From: SCUS01 sp966211675
GTDB taxonomy: Bacteria; Myxococcota_A; Polyangia; Polyangiales; Ga0077539
Direction: 5' to 3'
DNA length: 64,000 bases
Assembly (NCBI GenBank): GCA_966211675.1
Contig: CBIHPK010000017.1
Location: 1-64,000 of the forward strand
The notes under the pieces are model-generated. The model did no database searches. It was given only the letters and a program-made list of their open reading frames with translations, and was not told the origin of the DNA. The position numbers and the translations under genes were made by a program. Positions 16,862 to 27,422 of the stretch are shown here, piece after piece (the stretch's first letter is position 1; each line of letters begins with the position of its first letter).

Positions 16862-18766
16862 TCAGGACGCGGGCGAGGCGCGGAGCATCTTGAGCAGGAT
16901 CTCCCCATAGGCCTCGACCCTGGCGGGCCCGAGCCCGTGCACCTGCGAGAGCGACGAGAGGTCCCCCGGTCGACGCGCGGCGACCTCCTGCAGCGTCCGG
17001 TCGAAGGCCACCACGTAGGCGGGCAGCCCCCGGCGCTTCGCCTCCTCGGCGCGCCAGGCGCGGAGCCTCTCGTAGAGCGCGGGGTCGTAGCCGGCGACCG
17101 CGGCCTCGGGTGCCGACCGGCGCGAGGGCGTGGCTCGCGTGCGCTCCCGATCGGGCGGCAGGCGGAAGCGCACCGGGTCGGTGCCCCGCATGACGGCCGC
17201 CCCGCTCGCGGTCACGAAGGGGACCGGGTGCTCGGTGGGGCTGAGGTCGATCCAGCCCGCCGCGAGGAATCCCCGGAGGAGGCCAAGCACCCAGGGCTGG
17301 GAGCGATCGCGGAGCAGTCCGAAGGTCGAGAGCTGGTCGAAGCCGAAGCGCTGGGTGCGCTGCGACGAGGCCCCGCGCAGCATCTCCGCGATCGCCTGCA
17401 GACCCCCGCGCTGCCGGGCGCGCGCGACCCCGGAGAGGCCCATGCGCACGACGGTGTCGACCTGCGACTGGGGCACGTCGTCGTCGCGCTGGTCGATGTT
17501 GGCGCAGACGTCACAGTGGCCGCAGCCGCCGAGGATCTCCCGCTCGTCGCCGAAGTACCGGAGCATGAAGTCGTGGCGGCAGGTGCCCGCGTCGAGGTAG
17601 CGGAGCAGCTCGCAGAAGAGGCTCCACGCGCGGGCGGCCTGCGCGGGCTCCGGGAGCTGTCCGTCGGTGCCCATCTGCGTGAGCCGGCGTCGCAGCGCGA
17701 TGTCCATCCCGGAGCAGAGGAGCAGGCCGTGCGCCTCGGCGCCATCGCGCCCCGCGCGGCCGACCTCCTGGTAGTAGGACTCGATGCTCGACGGGGGCTG
17801 GAGGTGGAGCACGGTGCGGATGTCCGCCCGGTCGATGCCCATGCCGAAGGCGTTGGTGGCGACCACCACGTCGATCTTCCGGTCGCTGAAGCGCTCGGAG
17901 AGGTTGGAGCGCTCCTCGGCGCCGAGGCCGGCGTGGTAGGGCGCGGCGTTCCAGCCCGCGTGGCGCAGGTCGTCGGCGAACTGCTCGGTGTTCTTCCGGG
18001 TGGCCGCGTAGACGATGGCCCCGCCCTTCGGCCGGGCGGGCTCGCCGAGCACCCGGCGCAGCTCGCGGCGCACGGTCTCCTTGGACTCCGTGGGCCCGTC
18101 GACCGAGCGCGCCGCGAGGTGCAGGTTGGGCCGCGCGAAGCCGCGCAGCACGACCTTCACCCGGTCGCGATCGAAGCGTAGCCGCTCGAGGATCTCGTTG
18201 CGCACGTCCGGCGTCGCCGTCGCGGTGCAGGCCATCAGGCGAGGCGGCCGCAGGCGCTCGATGAGGTCGCCGATGCGGAGGTAGTCGGGGCGGAAGTCGT
18301 GCCCCCACATAGAGATGCAGTGGGCCTCGTCGACGGCGAGCAGCGAGATCTTCGCCCGGGCGCAGGCGTCGACGAAGCCGTCGAACTGCAGCCGCTCGGG
18401 CGCCAGGTAGACGAGCTTGTAGCGGCCGGAGAGCATGCCCGCGATGCGCGCCCGGCGGACGTCGGGCTGCAGCGTCGAGGCGAGGTAGGTCGCCGACACC
18501 CCTCGCTGGTCGAGGGAGCGGACCTGGTCCTCCATCAGCGCGACGAGGGGGGAGATGACGAGCGTGACGCCTGGCAGGCAGGTGGCGGTGAACTGATAGG
18601 TGAGGCTCTTGCCGCCGCCGGTGGGGGCGACGACGAGGGCCTGGCCGCCGTCGAGGAGGGCGTCGATGGCCTCGCGCTGCCAGGGACGGAAATCATCGAG
18701 GCCGAACCGATCGAGCAGCGCGGCGCGGAGCGGGTCGCGCGCGACCTGGGGGTCATCGTCGGTCAT
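16862..18766 (-). CDS. recQ: ATP-dependent DNA helicase RecQ
   Basis: A 634-residue RecQ helicase (3'-to-5' DNA unwinding in repair and fork restart). Walker A PTGGGKS is at 48-54, DEAH at 146-149, helicase motifs V/VI (TNAFGMGIDRADIRTV, YYQEVGRAGRDG) follow, the zinc site uses C396, C415, C418 and C421, then a winged helix and a C-terminal HRDC domain (about 555-634, LSQVHGLGPARVEAYGE). ATG 18766 is preferred over ATG 18784 because a TGCTATGGT element (18780-18788) overlaps the longer start; it would leave a very short leader. Confidence 0.93.
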   Translation of the reverse strand: MTDDDPQVARDPLRAALLDRFGLDDFRPWQREAIDALLDGGQALVVAPTGGGKSLTYQFTATCLPGVTLVISPLVALMEDQVRSLDQRGVSATYLASTLQPDVRRARIAGMLSGRYKLVYLAPERLQFDGFVDACARAKISLLAVDEAHCISMWGHDFRPDYLRIGDLIERLRPPRLMACTATATPDVRNEILERLRFDRDRVKVVLRGFARPNLHLAARSVDGPTESKETVRRELRRVLGEPARPKGGAIVYAATRKNTEQFADDLRHAGWNAAPYHAGLGAEERSNLSERFSDRKIDVVVATNAFGMGIDRADIRTVLHLQPPSSIESYYQEVGRAGRDGAEAHGLLLCSGMDIALRRRLTQMGTDGQLPEPAQAARAWSLFCELLRYLDAGTCRHDFMLRYFGDEREILGGCGHCDVCANIDQRDDDVPQSQVDTVVRMGLSGVARARQRGGLQAIAEMLRGASSQRTQRFGFDQLSTFGLLRDRSQPWVLGLLRGFLAAGWIDLSPTEHPVPFVTASGAAVMRGTDPVRFRLPPDRERTRATPSRRSAPEAAVAGYDPALYERLRAWRAEEAKRRGLPAYVVAFDRTLQEVAARRPGDLSSLSQVHGLGPARVEAYGEILLKMLRASPAS

Positions 18767-18867
18767 GGGGATGGCGGGCACCATAGCATCACGATGTAGA
18801 CATCGACGCCGGCCGGCGAGCGCGGGGGCGCCGGGGCGCGGACATAGCCTGTCCGACGCTCCGTGGG

Positions 18868-19218
18868 TCAGGCGGCGTGTCGGCGCGAAGGGTTGGAGCG
18901 CGGGGCGTGGCGGCCGGAGTTCGCGGGCACCTCGAGGCGCGCGAGGCGATGGGCGGTGATGGCGAGCGAGGTCGCCACGGACCAGGCCTGCGCGTCCTGA
19001 CCCGCGCGGCTGGGGATGGAGCGGGCCCAGGTCATGAGGGCGAGCGCCCGGGCGCGGATGGCGTCGCGGTCGTCGGGCGCGAACGCGCAGGTCACCCAGT
19101 GGCGCTGGCCGGTGGTGGGGTCGAGGCGCCAGAGGCTGACGCGGACCTGCTGGTCGGACATTCGGCGCCAGGTAAAACAGAATCCAGCGGCACGGAGGAT
19201 GAGGGTCGGGTTGGTCAT
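18868..19218 (-). CDS. Small uncharacterised protein, paralogue of the 53924-54283 gene
   Basis: A 116-residue soluble protein without a recognised domain. The N-terminal 60 residues align by eye with the protein at 53924-54283: RAAGFCFTW / RAAGYLFTW near residue 9, a shared strand with L..WR, then GQRHWVT / HQRYWVT, and an Ala-rich helix with AxALxxWxxS. The Trp/aromatic spacing suggests a small alpha/beta fold. The C terminus is Arg/Pro-rich and differs between copies. AAGGAG lies 6 nt before the ATG. Two copies 35 kb apart in one chromosomal region argue that this is a real family. Confidence 0.65.
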   Translation of the reverse strand: MTNPTLILRAAGFCFTWRRMSDQQVRVSLWRLDPTTGQRHWVTCAFAPDDRDAIRARALALMTWARSIPSRAGQDAQAWSVATSLAITAHRLARLEVPANSGRHAPRSNPSRRHAA

Positions 19219-19451
19219 GGCGTCTCCTTCAGCGGTGTGGCGAACTTCGAGCGTCGGCGGCGAGCGCGCCCTTCGGGCTGAACGGATGTACCCGATAAAA
19301 TCGGACGGGACATAATTCCTGGCAACGGATGTTCAGCCTGGCCTGCTCCCTAGGGACCGGGAGTCACGCCTTGACGGCGTGGGCGCACCTGAACGAAGAG
19401 GCCCTCCCAGGGGGCATCGGACGGGTCCTCGTCCGAAGAGGAGATCGTGCG
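19219..19451 (+). promoter_or_regulatory. Divergent intergenic region and structured leader of the 19452 gene
   Basis: This 233-bp region separates two divergent genes. It contains the inverted repeat CCGAT-AAA-ATCGG (19292-19304), a -10-like CATAAT (19311-19316), a 6-bp-stem hairpin CACGCC-TTGAC-GGCGTG (19365-19381), and a second hairpin TCGGAC/GTCCGA (19417-19436) immediately before the GAGGAG ribosome site (19437-19442). The second could modulate access to that site. Which start of transcription is used is not decidable here. Confidence 0.35.
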
Positions 19452-20459
19452 ATGGCTGAACTGAACGCGTTGTCCACCGAGGACCGCGTTGCGATTGACC
19501 GGGTGTTCGAGCGGCTGAACGGCCGCAGCCACTATGAGCTGCTGGCGGTCGCGCCGGACTCATCCTGGGAGGCGATCTCCCAGGCGGTGCGCGACCTCCG
19601 CAAGCGCATGGACGCGTCCCGCTTCGTCGGGGTCCCGTCGGAGGACTACCTGCGCCGCATCGAGCTGGTGCTGCGCGCGCTCGACCAGGCGGCGGACGTG
19701 CTCGGCGATCCGGTGCGGAGGTTTCTGTACGACCAGCAGCTCCGGCGGGGAGAGGGTCGGCGCGCCGAGACGCCGCCCGTGCGACCGGCCGTGACGCCCG
19801 TCCCCGTGAGACCGTCGGCGAACGGCTCCCGCCCGGAGGCCCGCTCCCAGACCCCGGACGGCGCGCCGCCTTCCACGTCGAGCGATCCTCCGCTGGTCGT
19901 CCCTGCTCCTCTCCGGAGGGATCCGCCTTCCGGGTCGGGCGGTCAGCCGACGCCAAGCCAGCGTCCGCCGAACAACCGTCCGTCGATCATCCCTCCGCCC
20001 ATGGACGGCGGCAGTCGGGTGGCGCCCGGCAGCCTCGGGCCGATACCGATGCTCGCCGCGCCGAGCGCCGAGCGGCGCGACCTCGACACGCTCCTCGTCG
20101 AGGTCGAGCGCATCGCCGTGTCGGTCCAGTTCTGCATCGCGCAGATCCTCGACCCGCAGGCGCAGCGGGTGTCGGCGCTGCAGAACGCCGGTCAGGCGCT
20201 GGCGGACACGCGCGCCGTGCTGGCCGCCGTCCAGGCCCGGCGCGACGAAGAAGCCGGGCGCTGGAACGAGGCGGCGACGAACTGGCTACGCGCCACGCGC
20301 GCCAAGCCGCAAGACGCGGCGCTCCTCGCGCGGCTGGCCGAGTGCCATCACCGGATGGGTGATTTGCAGGCAGCCGACGACGTCGCGCGACGCGCGCTCG
20401 CGATCGATCCGGGCTGCGAGGGCGCGCGGGCGGTGATGTCCGCGCTCGGCCGTCGCTAG
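19452..20459 (+). CDS. J-domain-like protein lacking HPD, with C-terminal TPR
   Basis: A 335-residue cytoplasmic protein. Residues about 20-97 follow the J-domain plan (HYELLAVAPDSSWEAISQAV at 27-46, then ALDQAADVLGDPVRRFLYD at 77-95), but where HPD should be the sequence reads RMDASRF, so DnaK stimulation is unlikely. A Pro/Ser/Arg-rich disordered linker (about 100-220) leads to a coiled or helical region and a TPR-like pair at about 265-330 (WNEAATNWLRATRAKPQDAA, DDVARRALAIDPGCEGA). Comparable J-like/TPR proteins occur widely in myxobacteria as scaffolds. ATG 19452 is chosen for its GAGGAG site; an upstream start at 19329 has no such support. Confidence 0.75.
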   Translation: MAELNALSTEDRVAIDRVFERLNGRSHYELLAVAPDSSWEAISQAVRDLRKRMDASRFVGVPSEDYLRRIELVLRALDQAADVLGDPVRRFLYDQQLRRGEGRRAETPPVRPAVTPVPVRPSANGSRPEARSQTPDGAPPSTSSDPPLVVPAPLRRDPPSGSGGQPTPSQRPPNNRPSIIPPPMDGGSRVAPGSLGPIPMLAAPSAERRDLDTLLVEVERIAVSVQFCIAQILDPQAQRVSALQNAGQALADTRAVLAAVQARRDEEAGRWNEAATNWLRATRAKPQDAALLARLAECHHRMGDLQAADDVARRALAIDPGCEGARAVMSALGRR

Positions 20460-20471
20460 CGAATCATCGGT

Positions 20472-20490
20472 GGGCTCCAGACCGGAGCCC
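20472..20490. terminator. Hairpin between convergent genes
   Basis: GGGCTCC and GGAGCCC pair perfectly around a 5-nt AGACC loop, 12 bp after the stop at 20459 and 10 bp before the opposing stop at 20501. The perfect symmetry could serve both directions. No T tract follows on either strand. Confidence 0.55.
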
Positions 20491-20500
20491 GTCAGTGCGC

Positions 20501-20686
20501 TCAACCGCCGGATGGTGCGTTGTTCTGACCGGCGGCCGACGGGTCCATCGCCGGAGCGGGCGGCGGCGTCGGAGCGGCGACGGCGACAGGTGCGGGGGGC
20601 GGTTCGGCCGGGGCGGTGGGAGCGTTGAGGCTCGCGCCCACGCACACCGTCGCGATCGCGCCGAGGTATCCAAGCCACTGGGTCAT
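20501..20686 (-). CDS. Small Pro/Ala-rich exported or membrane-anchored peptide (putative)
   Basis: A 61-residue product starting MTQWLGYLGAIATVCVGASL, which reads as an N-terminal membrane or signal segment, followed by a Pro/Ala/Val linker (PPPAPVAVAAP) and a polar tail. No function is recognised. A TGCTAT element (20696-20701) lies 9 nt upstream of the ATG, and a hairpin follows the stop, which together favour a real transcription unit. Short length and low complexity keep confidence modest; the antisense reading is also open over part of it. Confidence 0.4.
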   Translation of the reverse strand: MTQWLGYLGAIATVCVGASLNAPTAPAEPPPAPVAVAAPTPPPAPAMDPSAAGQNNAPSGG

Positions 20687-20752
20687 GACGTCCGGATAGC
20701 ACGCGGCGGGGCGTCGCGACAACGACGACGCCTCGGCCCTCCGAGGCCCGTC

Positions 20753-23059
20753 TCAGCGCTCTCCGAGGAGCATCGCTCGGGTGCGCGCCGGGAGGCTCTC
20801 GGCGTCCTCGACCGAGGCCGGTCCCTCGAGCCGGATGAACGGGGACTGATCGAGGGCGGTGCGAACGAAGCTCCCCATCGGGCCGGGCAGCACCGTGACG
20901 CGCGCGGTCGCGTCGGCGCCCCCGAGCTCGCGCACCAGCGCCTCGCTGGACGACTCGCCCGTCAGCCGCATCAGCAACCTCGCGGCCCTCGCGGTGCGCG
21001 ACGAGCCGCGACCCAGGCACCAGCCCCAGGTGCGGCCCACGACGGCGCGCTGCCCCTCGCCCGCCGGATCGCCCAGCGCGTCGAGGGTGAGCCGGTCGCC
21101 ACGGGGCGGGAGCGAGAGCGTCCATCCAGCGACGCCGCGCCGCGACCACCATGAGAGCGGCGCCCAGCGTGCGACCACCGAGGAATCCTCCGCAGGCAGC
21201 GACGGGGCGATGGCCCCCATCGAGGAGAGCACCTCGATCGCCTCGGCCGCGGCCGTCATCGAGTCCGCCCTCGGGACCGCGCCGTCCGTCGTGGCCCCGA
21301 GGGAGCCCCAGCGCGCCACCGCCGCCGCGACCCCGGCGCCGTCGACGGGCGTCATCGACGCGATGTGCCCGCCCCGGCGGGACCAGCACCACGACGCCAG
21401 GACCAGGTCCCAGGAGGTCCAGCCGTCGAGCTCGCGGCGCAGGCTCGCGCCGGAGGGCAGGCGCAACCGGCTGTGGCTCCGGAGCCAGGCGTCGAGCGCG
21501 GGACGCTGCGCCGCGACGCACTCGCCGGCCTCCTGCCTCGCGGCGTCGCTCACCCCGAAGGCCACGAGGTCGGCCGCCACCGGCAGCGCGTAGGTGCCCT
21601 CCCCCTCGGCGCCGACGCTCGCACCCCACCGCAGCGTCTCGGCCCGCAGCGCGGTGCGGATCGCGAGGTATCCGCCGCCGTCGATCTCCGGGAGCACCGT
21701 GTCGAGCCGTCGGACCGCGTCGGCGGTGACCATCGCGCGGAGGTTCTCCGAGGCGACGCGCGCGTGGCCGACCTCCCCCGCCCGCAGCGCCCGCGCGGCC
21801 GCCACCGGTCCGTCGAGGTCGACCCGCTCGACCCGCACGGCGACGCCCTCCTCCAGGCGTCGGCGGAGCGCGGGCTGCCACCAGGTCGCGCCGACGCCCG
21901 ATGGGATCCCGACCCGCAGTGGATGCCCCGGCGCCACCGAGCGTGTAGGGACCGGGGAGCGGGCGATGGGGCGGGTGCGGCGCTCGGCGAGGATGCTCAC
22001 GGTGAGCACGCCGATGGCGATGGCGACGCGCTCGAAGAACACCCGGCGAGCGCGCGCCCCCGGCGGCGGGACCGTGACCGGGACGGCCCCCGGAGGCTCG
22101 ACTGCGTCCGTGAGCGTGCGGTCCGTGGGCGCGAGGGAAGCCACCTCGGACCCGGCTGCCCGGGCCACCAGAGCGCGGAGGGCGTTTACATCGGGACGTA
22201 ATCCGAGGCCCTCGCTCGCCGCCCGCAGCGCCTCCTGAAACGCCCCGGCGGAGTCGAAGCGGTCGTCCGGCAGGGGCGCGAGCGCGCGTCGCAGCACCTC
22301 GTCGAGGGGAGCGATCGCCGGGTCGAGCGGGGCGAGCTCGAGCGCGCCGCGCGTCGCCCGATCGCGGAGCTCGTCGCCCGTGACGGCGCCGTAGACCTTC
22401 GCGCCGGTCAGCATCTCGTGGAGGATCGCCGCGGCGGAGAACAGGTCCGCGCGGGCGTCGACGCGCTCGCCTCGCGCCTGCTCGGGCGCCATGTACGCGA
22501 GCTTCCCCTCCACCGCGTGGTGGCCCTCCGCGCCGGCGCTGCCAGCGACCGGGGCCTGGGCGATGCCGAAGTCCGCCAGCTTGATCTCGCCCGCGTGCCC
22601 GAGCAGCACGTTGTGCGGGGAGACGTCGCGGTGCACGAGCCCCATCGGCGCGCCGTCCGCCGCGCGCAGCGCGTGGACGTAGCCGAGCGCGTCGAGGAGC
22701 GCGGCGATGACCGCGAGGCCGACCCCCGGCGGGACGCGTCCGCCCTCCGCGCGGCGGAGGAGCGTCGCGAGGTCGCAGCCCTCGACGAGCTCCATGGCGA
22801 GGAAATAGTGCTCGCCCGCGCGGCCGAACTCATAGACCTGCACCACGTTGGGGTGGCGCAGCTTCGCGGCCACGCGGGCCTCGTCGACGAAGCGGCGCAC
22901 CGCCTCGGCGTCGAGCGCGAGGCGCGGATGGATGCGCTTGATCACCAGCTCGCGGGTGATGCCCTCGGCGCTCACCAGCTCGGCGCGGAACACCTCCGCC
23001 ATGCCGCCGACGCCGATGCGCCCGAGCAGCCGATAGCGTTGGGGGAGCCCTAGCGTCAC
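20753..23059 (-). CDS. Ser/Thr protein kinase fused to an extracytoplasmic solute-binding-like domain
   Basis: A 768-residue protein. Residues 8-285 form a complete Hanks-type kinase: glycine loop GVGGMAEVF (16-24), ATP lysine K41 in VIKRI, HRDVSPHN (143-150), DFG (163-165) and APE (191-193). One membrane segment lies at about 341-358. Residues 378-768 begin LRVGIPSGVGATWW and show the alternating alpha/beta layout, Trp-rich clefts and internal YALPVAADLVAFGVS segment of periplasmic solute-binding proteins of the extracellular ABC type. The simple reading is a ligand sensor outside controlling a kinase inside. It starts with GTG only 30 bp from the divergent radical SAM gene, with a TAGACT box (23066-23071) 6 nt upstream. 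Confidence 0.85.
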   Translation of the reverse strand: MTLGLPQRYRLLGRIGVGGMAEVFRAELVSAEGITRELVIKRIHPRLALDAEAVRRFVDEARVAAKLRHPNVVQVYEFGRAGEHYFLAMELVEGCDLATLLRRAEGGRVPPGVGLAVIAALLDALGYVHALRAADGAPMGLVHRDVSPHNVLLGHAGEIKLADFGIAQAPVAGSAGAEGHHAVEGKLAYMAPEQARGERVDARADLFSAAAILHEMLTGAKVYGAVTGDELRDRATRGALELAPLDPAIAPLDEVLRRALAPLPDDRFDSAGAFQEALRAASEGLGLRPDVNALRALVARAAGSEVASLAPTDRTLTDAVEPPGAVPVTVPPPGARARRVFFERVAIAIGVLTVSILAERRTRPIARSPVPTRSVAPGHPLRVGIPSGVGATWWQPALRRRLEEGVAVRVERVDLDGPVAAARALRAGEVGHARVASENLRAMVTADAVRRLDTVLPEIDGGGYLAIRTALRAETLRWGASVGAEGEGTYALPVAADLVAFGVSDAARQEAGECVAAQRPALDAWLRSHSRLRLPSGASLRRELDGWTSWDLVLASWCWSRRGGHIASMTPVDGAGVAAAVARWGSLGATTDGAVPRADSMTAAAEAIEVLSSMGAIAPSLPAEDSSVVARWAPLSWWSRRGVAGWTLSLPPRGDRLTLDALGDPAGEGQRAVVGRTWGWCLGRGSSRTARAARLLMRLTGESSSEALVRELGGADATARVTVLPGPMGSFVRTALDQSPFIRLEGPASVEDAESLPARTRAMLLGER

Positions 23060-23089
23060 GGTCGGAGTCTACTAGAGTGCCGGCCCATC
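23060..23089. promoter_or_regulatory. 30-bp bidirectional promoter with near-palindromic -10 boxes
   Basis: The kinase gene (leftward) and the radical SAM gene (rightward) start only 30 bp apart. The core GTCTACTAGAG gives TAGAGT (23073-23078) reading right, 11 nt before its ATG, and TAGACT (23066-23071) reading left, 6 nt before its GTG. Both transcripts would be leaderless or nearly so, and polymerase binding should be mutually exclusive. Confidence 0.45.
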
Positions 23090-25021
<1,932 letters not shown>

Positions 25022-25176
25022 AGCGCCGTAACGAGCAAAGTATGGTTGCGCCCGAAGGCGCGGCCGGTGGGAGTCGAGTGGCTTCGGAAGCCTCGGCGAC
25101 CAGCGCGCGTAAGACGTCGCAGAGTGGCGTAGAGGGTGTCGGGACAACCCCGCACCAGAGGAGCCGGTGAGCACGC

Positions 25177-26526
25177 ATGGGACTGATCGACAGCGCGAAG
25201 AACTTCCTGCAGAGCGATGTGGTGAAGAACGGCGTCCGCGAGATGATGATCGCGCGCCCGGAGGACAACAACGACCTGATCTGGAAGCACCCCGACCAGA
25301 CGATCCCGATGTTCGCGCAGTGCACCGTGCGCGCGGACGAGTGGGGCGTCTTCTCGAAGGAGGGCCGGCCGGTCGGGACGCTCGACGCGGGGCGCTGCAC
25401 CCTGTCGACGGCGAACATTCCCTTCCTGTCGAACTTCATCGACCAGTACACGGGCGGCAACTTCCTCATGACGGAGCTTTTCTTCGTCAAGCGGACCCCG
25501 TTCCCCAAGAAGTTCGGCGGCACCCTCGGCAACATGATCGACCCGATGACCAGCATCCGCCTCCGGGCGCGCTGCCACGGTGAGATCCTGCTCCGCGTCG
25601 AGAACCCGGAGACCCTGATCTACCAGTACTTCGGAATGCGGAAGTACCAGGAGCACGCGGACATCTTCGACTGGTTCGTGAACTCCTTCTTCAACACGGT
25701 GAAGAGCACCATCGGCAAGCTCGCCCGCGAGCAGCGTCGCTCGGTGCTCGACATCATGGACATGCAGGACGAGCTCGCCGCCGCCTGCGTGGCCAACGCC
25801 ACCGAGCTCGCGCAGGCCGGCATCCGCATCGTCAAGGTGACCAAGCTCGAGGTCGACGTCCCCGAGGAGGACGTGAAGCGCTTCGACGAGATGCGCCAGA
25901 AGGTCGCCGAGCAGATGGTCGGCCTCCAGGTCGACGAGATCTCCATCCAACGCGCCGCGCTCCAGGCGCAGGCCGCCGCGGCCGCCGCGCAGGTCGGCGT
26001 CTCGACCGCGCAGTACCAGGCGCAGGCGGCGCAGTTCGCGCTCGACCAGCGCCGCGCCCAGGACGCGGCCTACGTGCAGATGGCCGGCGGTGACATCGGC
26101 CGCCTCGGCCAGTTCGAGGCGATGCGCGGCGCGGGCGCGGGCCTCGCCCAGGGCGGCGGCAACACCGGGCTCGCGGGCATGGCCGCGCAGGTCGGCGTGG
26201 GTGCCTCGCTCGGCTCCAACCTAGCGGGCGGCGCGCTCGGCGGGCTCGTAGGCGGCGGCGCAGGCGCCCTCGGCGGCGCGATGGCGGCCGGCGCGGTGGC
26301 CGGCGGCGCTGCGGCGCAGGCTCAGGGACAGGGCTCCACCGTGACGTGCCCCCACTGCAACGCGAGGGTGCGGCCCGGGAAGTTCTGCGCCGAGTGCGGC
26401 GGCAACATCGCCGCGGCGGCGAAGAAGAACTGCTCCGGCTGCGGCGTCGAGCTCGCCCCCGGCGCGCGCTTCTGCCCCGAGTGCGGCACGCCTTCGATTC
26501 CGCCCGCTCAACCCGCCCAGCCCTGA
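25177..26526 (+). CDS. SPFH-domain protein with C-terminal double zinc ribbon
   Basis: A 449-residue protein of the bacterial SPFH/YdjI-like (virion-core-protein-like) type. The SPFH region spans about 30-230 (IWKHPDQTIPMFAQCTVRAD, TVKSTIGKLAREQRRSVLD, GIRIVKVTKLEVDVPEED). An Ala/Gln-rich coiled or helical stretch (about 235-300) and a Gly/Ala-rich flexible stretch follow. Two zinc ribbons close the protein: C391/C394 with C404/C407, and C419/C422 with C433/C436. Such proteins assemble on membranes or as scaffolds; no enzymatic role is expected. GAGGAG lies about 13 nt before the ATG. A strong hairpin follows the stop. Confidence 0.88.
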   Translation: MGLIDSAKNFLQSDVVKNGVREMMIARPEDNNDLIWKHPDQTIPMFAQCTVRADEWGVFSKEGRPVGTLDAGRCTLSTANIPFLSNFIDQYTGGNFLMTELFFVKRTPFPKKFGGTLGNMIDPMTSIRLRARCHGEILLRVENPETLIYQYFGMRKYQEHADIFDWFVNSFFNTVKSTIGKLAREQRRSVLDIMDMQDELAAACVANATELAQAGIRIVKVTKLEVDVPEEDVKRFDEMRQKVAEQMVGLQVDEISIQRAALQAQAAAAAAQVGVSTAQYQAQAAQFALDQRRAQDAAYVQMAGGDIGRLGQFEAMRGAGAGLAQGGGNTGLAGMAAQVGVGASLGSNLAGGALGGLVGGGAGALGGAMAAGAVAGGAAAQAQGQGSTVTCPHCNARVRPGKFCAECGGNIAAAAKKNCSGCGVELAPGARFCPECGTPSIPPAQPAQP

Positions 26527-26547
26527 TCAACCCCTCCCGAACCCGAC

Positions 26548-26574
26548 GCGGCGCCTCCGCATGCGAGGCGCCGC
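26548..26574. terminator. Bidirectional hairpin between convergent genes
   Basis: Ten-base perfect arms GCGGCGCCTC / GAGGCGCCGC flank a 7-nt CGCATGC loop, 21 bp after the stop at 26526 and 20 bp from the opposing stop at 26595. It should stop transcription from both sides. There is no long T tract, as is common in GC-rich genomes. Confidence 0.7.
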
Positions 26575-26594
26575 TCTCCCGAAGCGTCGACGGA

Positions 26595-27422
26595 TCAGAA
26601 CTCCATCGCGAGGCCGACGTTCCACGTCTCGGTGCCGAGGCGCAGCTGCGGACGAGCCCCGAGACCGCTCAGGTCGGAGCGCACGTACTCCGCGAACACG
26701 TAGCTGTGGTTGACGCCCATCTGCTGGTCCCAGGCGCGCTGGACGGCGGGCTCGAAGACGTCGAGCCGAAGCATGAGGCCGGCCGCGAAGTGCGTGCCCA
26801 GGGTGCCTCCGGTGGCGGCCTGGCCGAGGTCCGAGTCGGCCGCCGTCGCGCCGGGTGACAGCGACAGCGATCGACGAGAGAGCGTGTCGCCGTTGGTGAT
26901 CCACCAGTAGGCATACCCGACCCCGTATTTGAGGTAGGGCACGAGGGGGATCACCGTGCGCCGCGCGAGCACGTCGATGCGGACCACCGCGACCGCGTAG
27001 CCCGGGATCACCTGCAGGGAGGTCTGCTGACCGTCCGAAGGGCGCTCCCAGCTGGCCGCCGCGGGCATGGGGTTCTGCGTGAGCGGGGCGACCGCGGAGG
27101 CGGACGTGTAGCCCGCCCCGACGCCGATGCCGAGCGACCCGATCGGGGTGATGCGGAGGAACTGCCAGTCGAGCTCGGCGCCCAGCAGCAGCCGATCGGT
27201 GGTGCCGAACATGTCGGCGAAGGGCGTCGCGCGCCCGTTGAACTCCGCGTCGACGTCCGGGTACCAGGGCCCGCCGCGAAGCTCGATGAGGAAGTTCTGC
27301 GTCGACTCGTGACGGCTCCGAGAGCGGTCGGGGCCGAACAGCTCGAAGGTCTGCGCATGGACGATCGACGGCGCCGCGCCGGCAAGGAGACCCGCGACCG
27401 CACATGCCCACCAGCGACTCAT
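26595..27422 (-). CDS. Outer-membrane beta-barrel protein, MXAN_2562-like
   Basis: A 275-residue secreted protein. The signal peptide ends PSIVHAQ near residue 24. The mature part begins with a segment typical of myxobacterial barrels (LIELRGGPWYPDVDAEFNG) and consists of amphipathic strands with aromatic girdles, ending in F (NVGLAMEF). It resembles the MXAN_2562 family of outer-membrane barrels. The ATG overlaps the stop of the upstream gene by 4 nt (ATGA), and that upstream product resembles MXAN_2561, so the pair seems conserved as a unit. Function is unknown; an outer-membrane/surface-protein pair is the reasonable inference. Confidence 0.8.
   Translation of the reverse strand: MSRWWACAVAGLLAGAAPSIVHAQTFELFGPDRSRSRHESTQNFLIELRGGPWYPDVDAEFNGRATPFADMFGTTDRLLLGAELDWQFLRITPIGSLGIGVGAGYTSASAVAPLTQNPMPAAASWERPSDGQQTSLQVIPGYAVAVVRIDVLARRTVIPLVPYLKYGVGYAYWWITNGDTLSRRSLSLSPGATAADSDLGQAATGGTLGTHFAAGLMLRLDVFEPAVQRAWDQQMGVNHSYVFAEYVRSDLSGLGARPQLRLGTETWNVGLAMEF

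Noticed and set aside
18769..18784. Longer RecQ start
   Set aside because: The TGCTATGGT box overlaps this ATG, so it would be transcribed away; the shorter start fits family length.
25022..25176. Possible regulatory RNA before the SPFH gene
   Set aside because: Only weak short pairings such as TGTCGGGACA; no stable fold or conserved motif seen.
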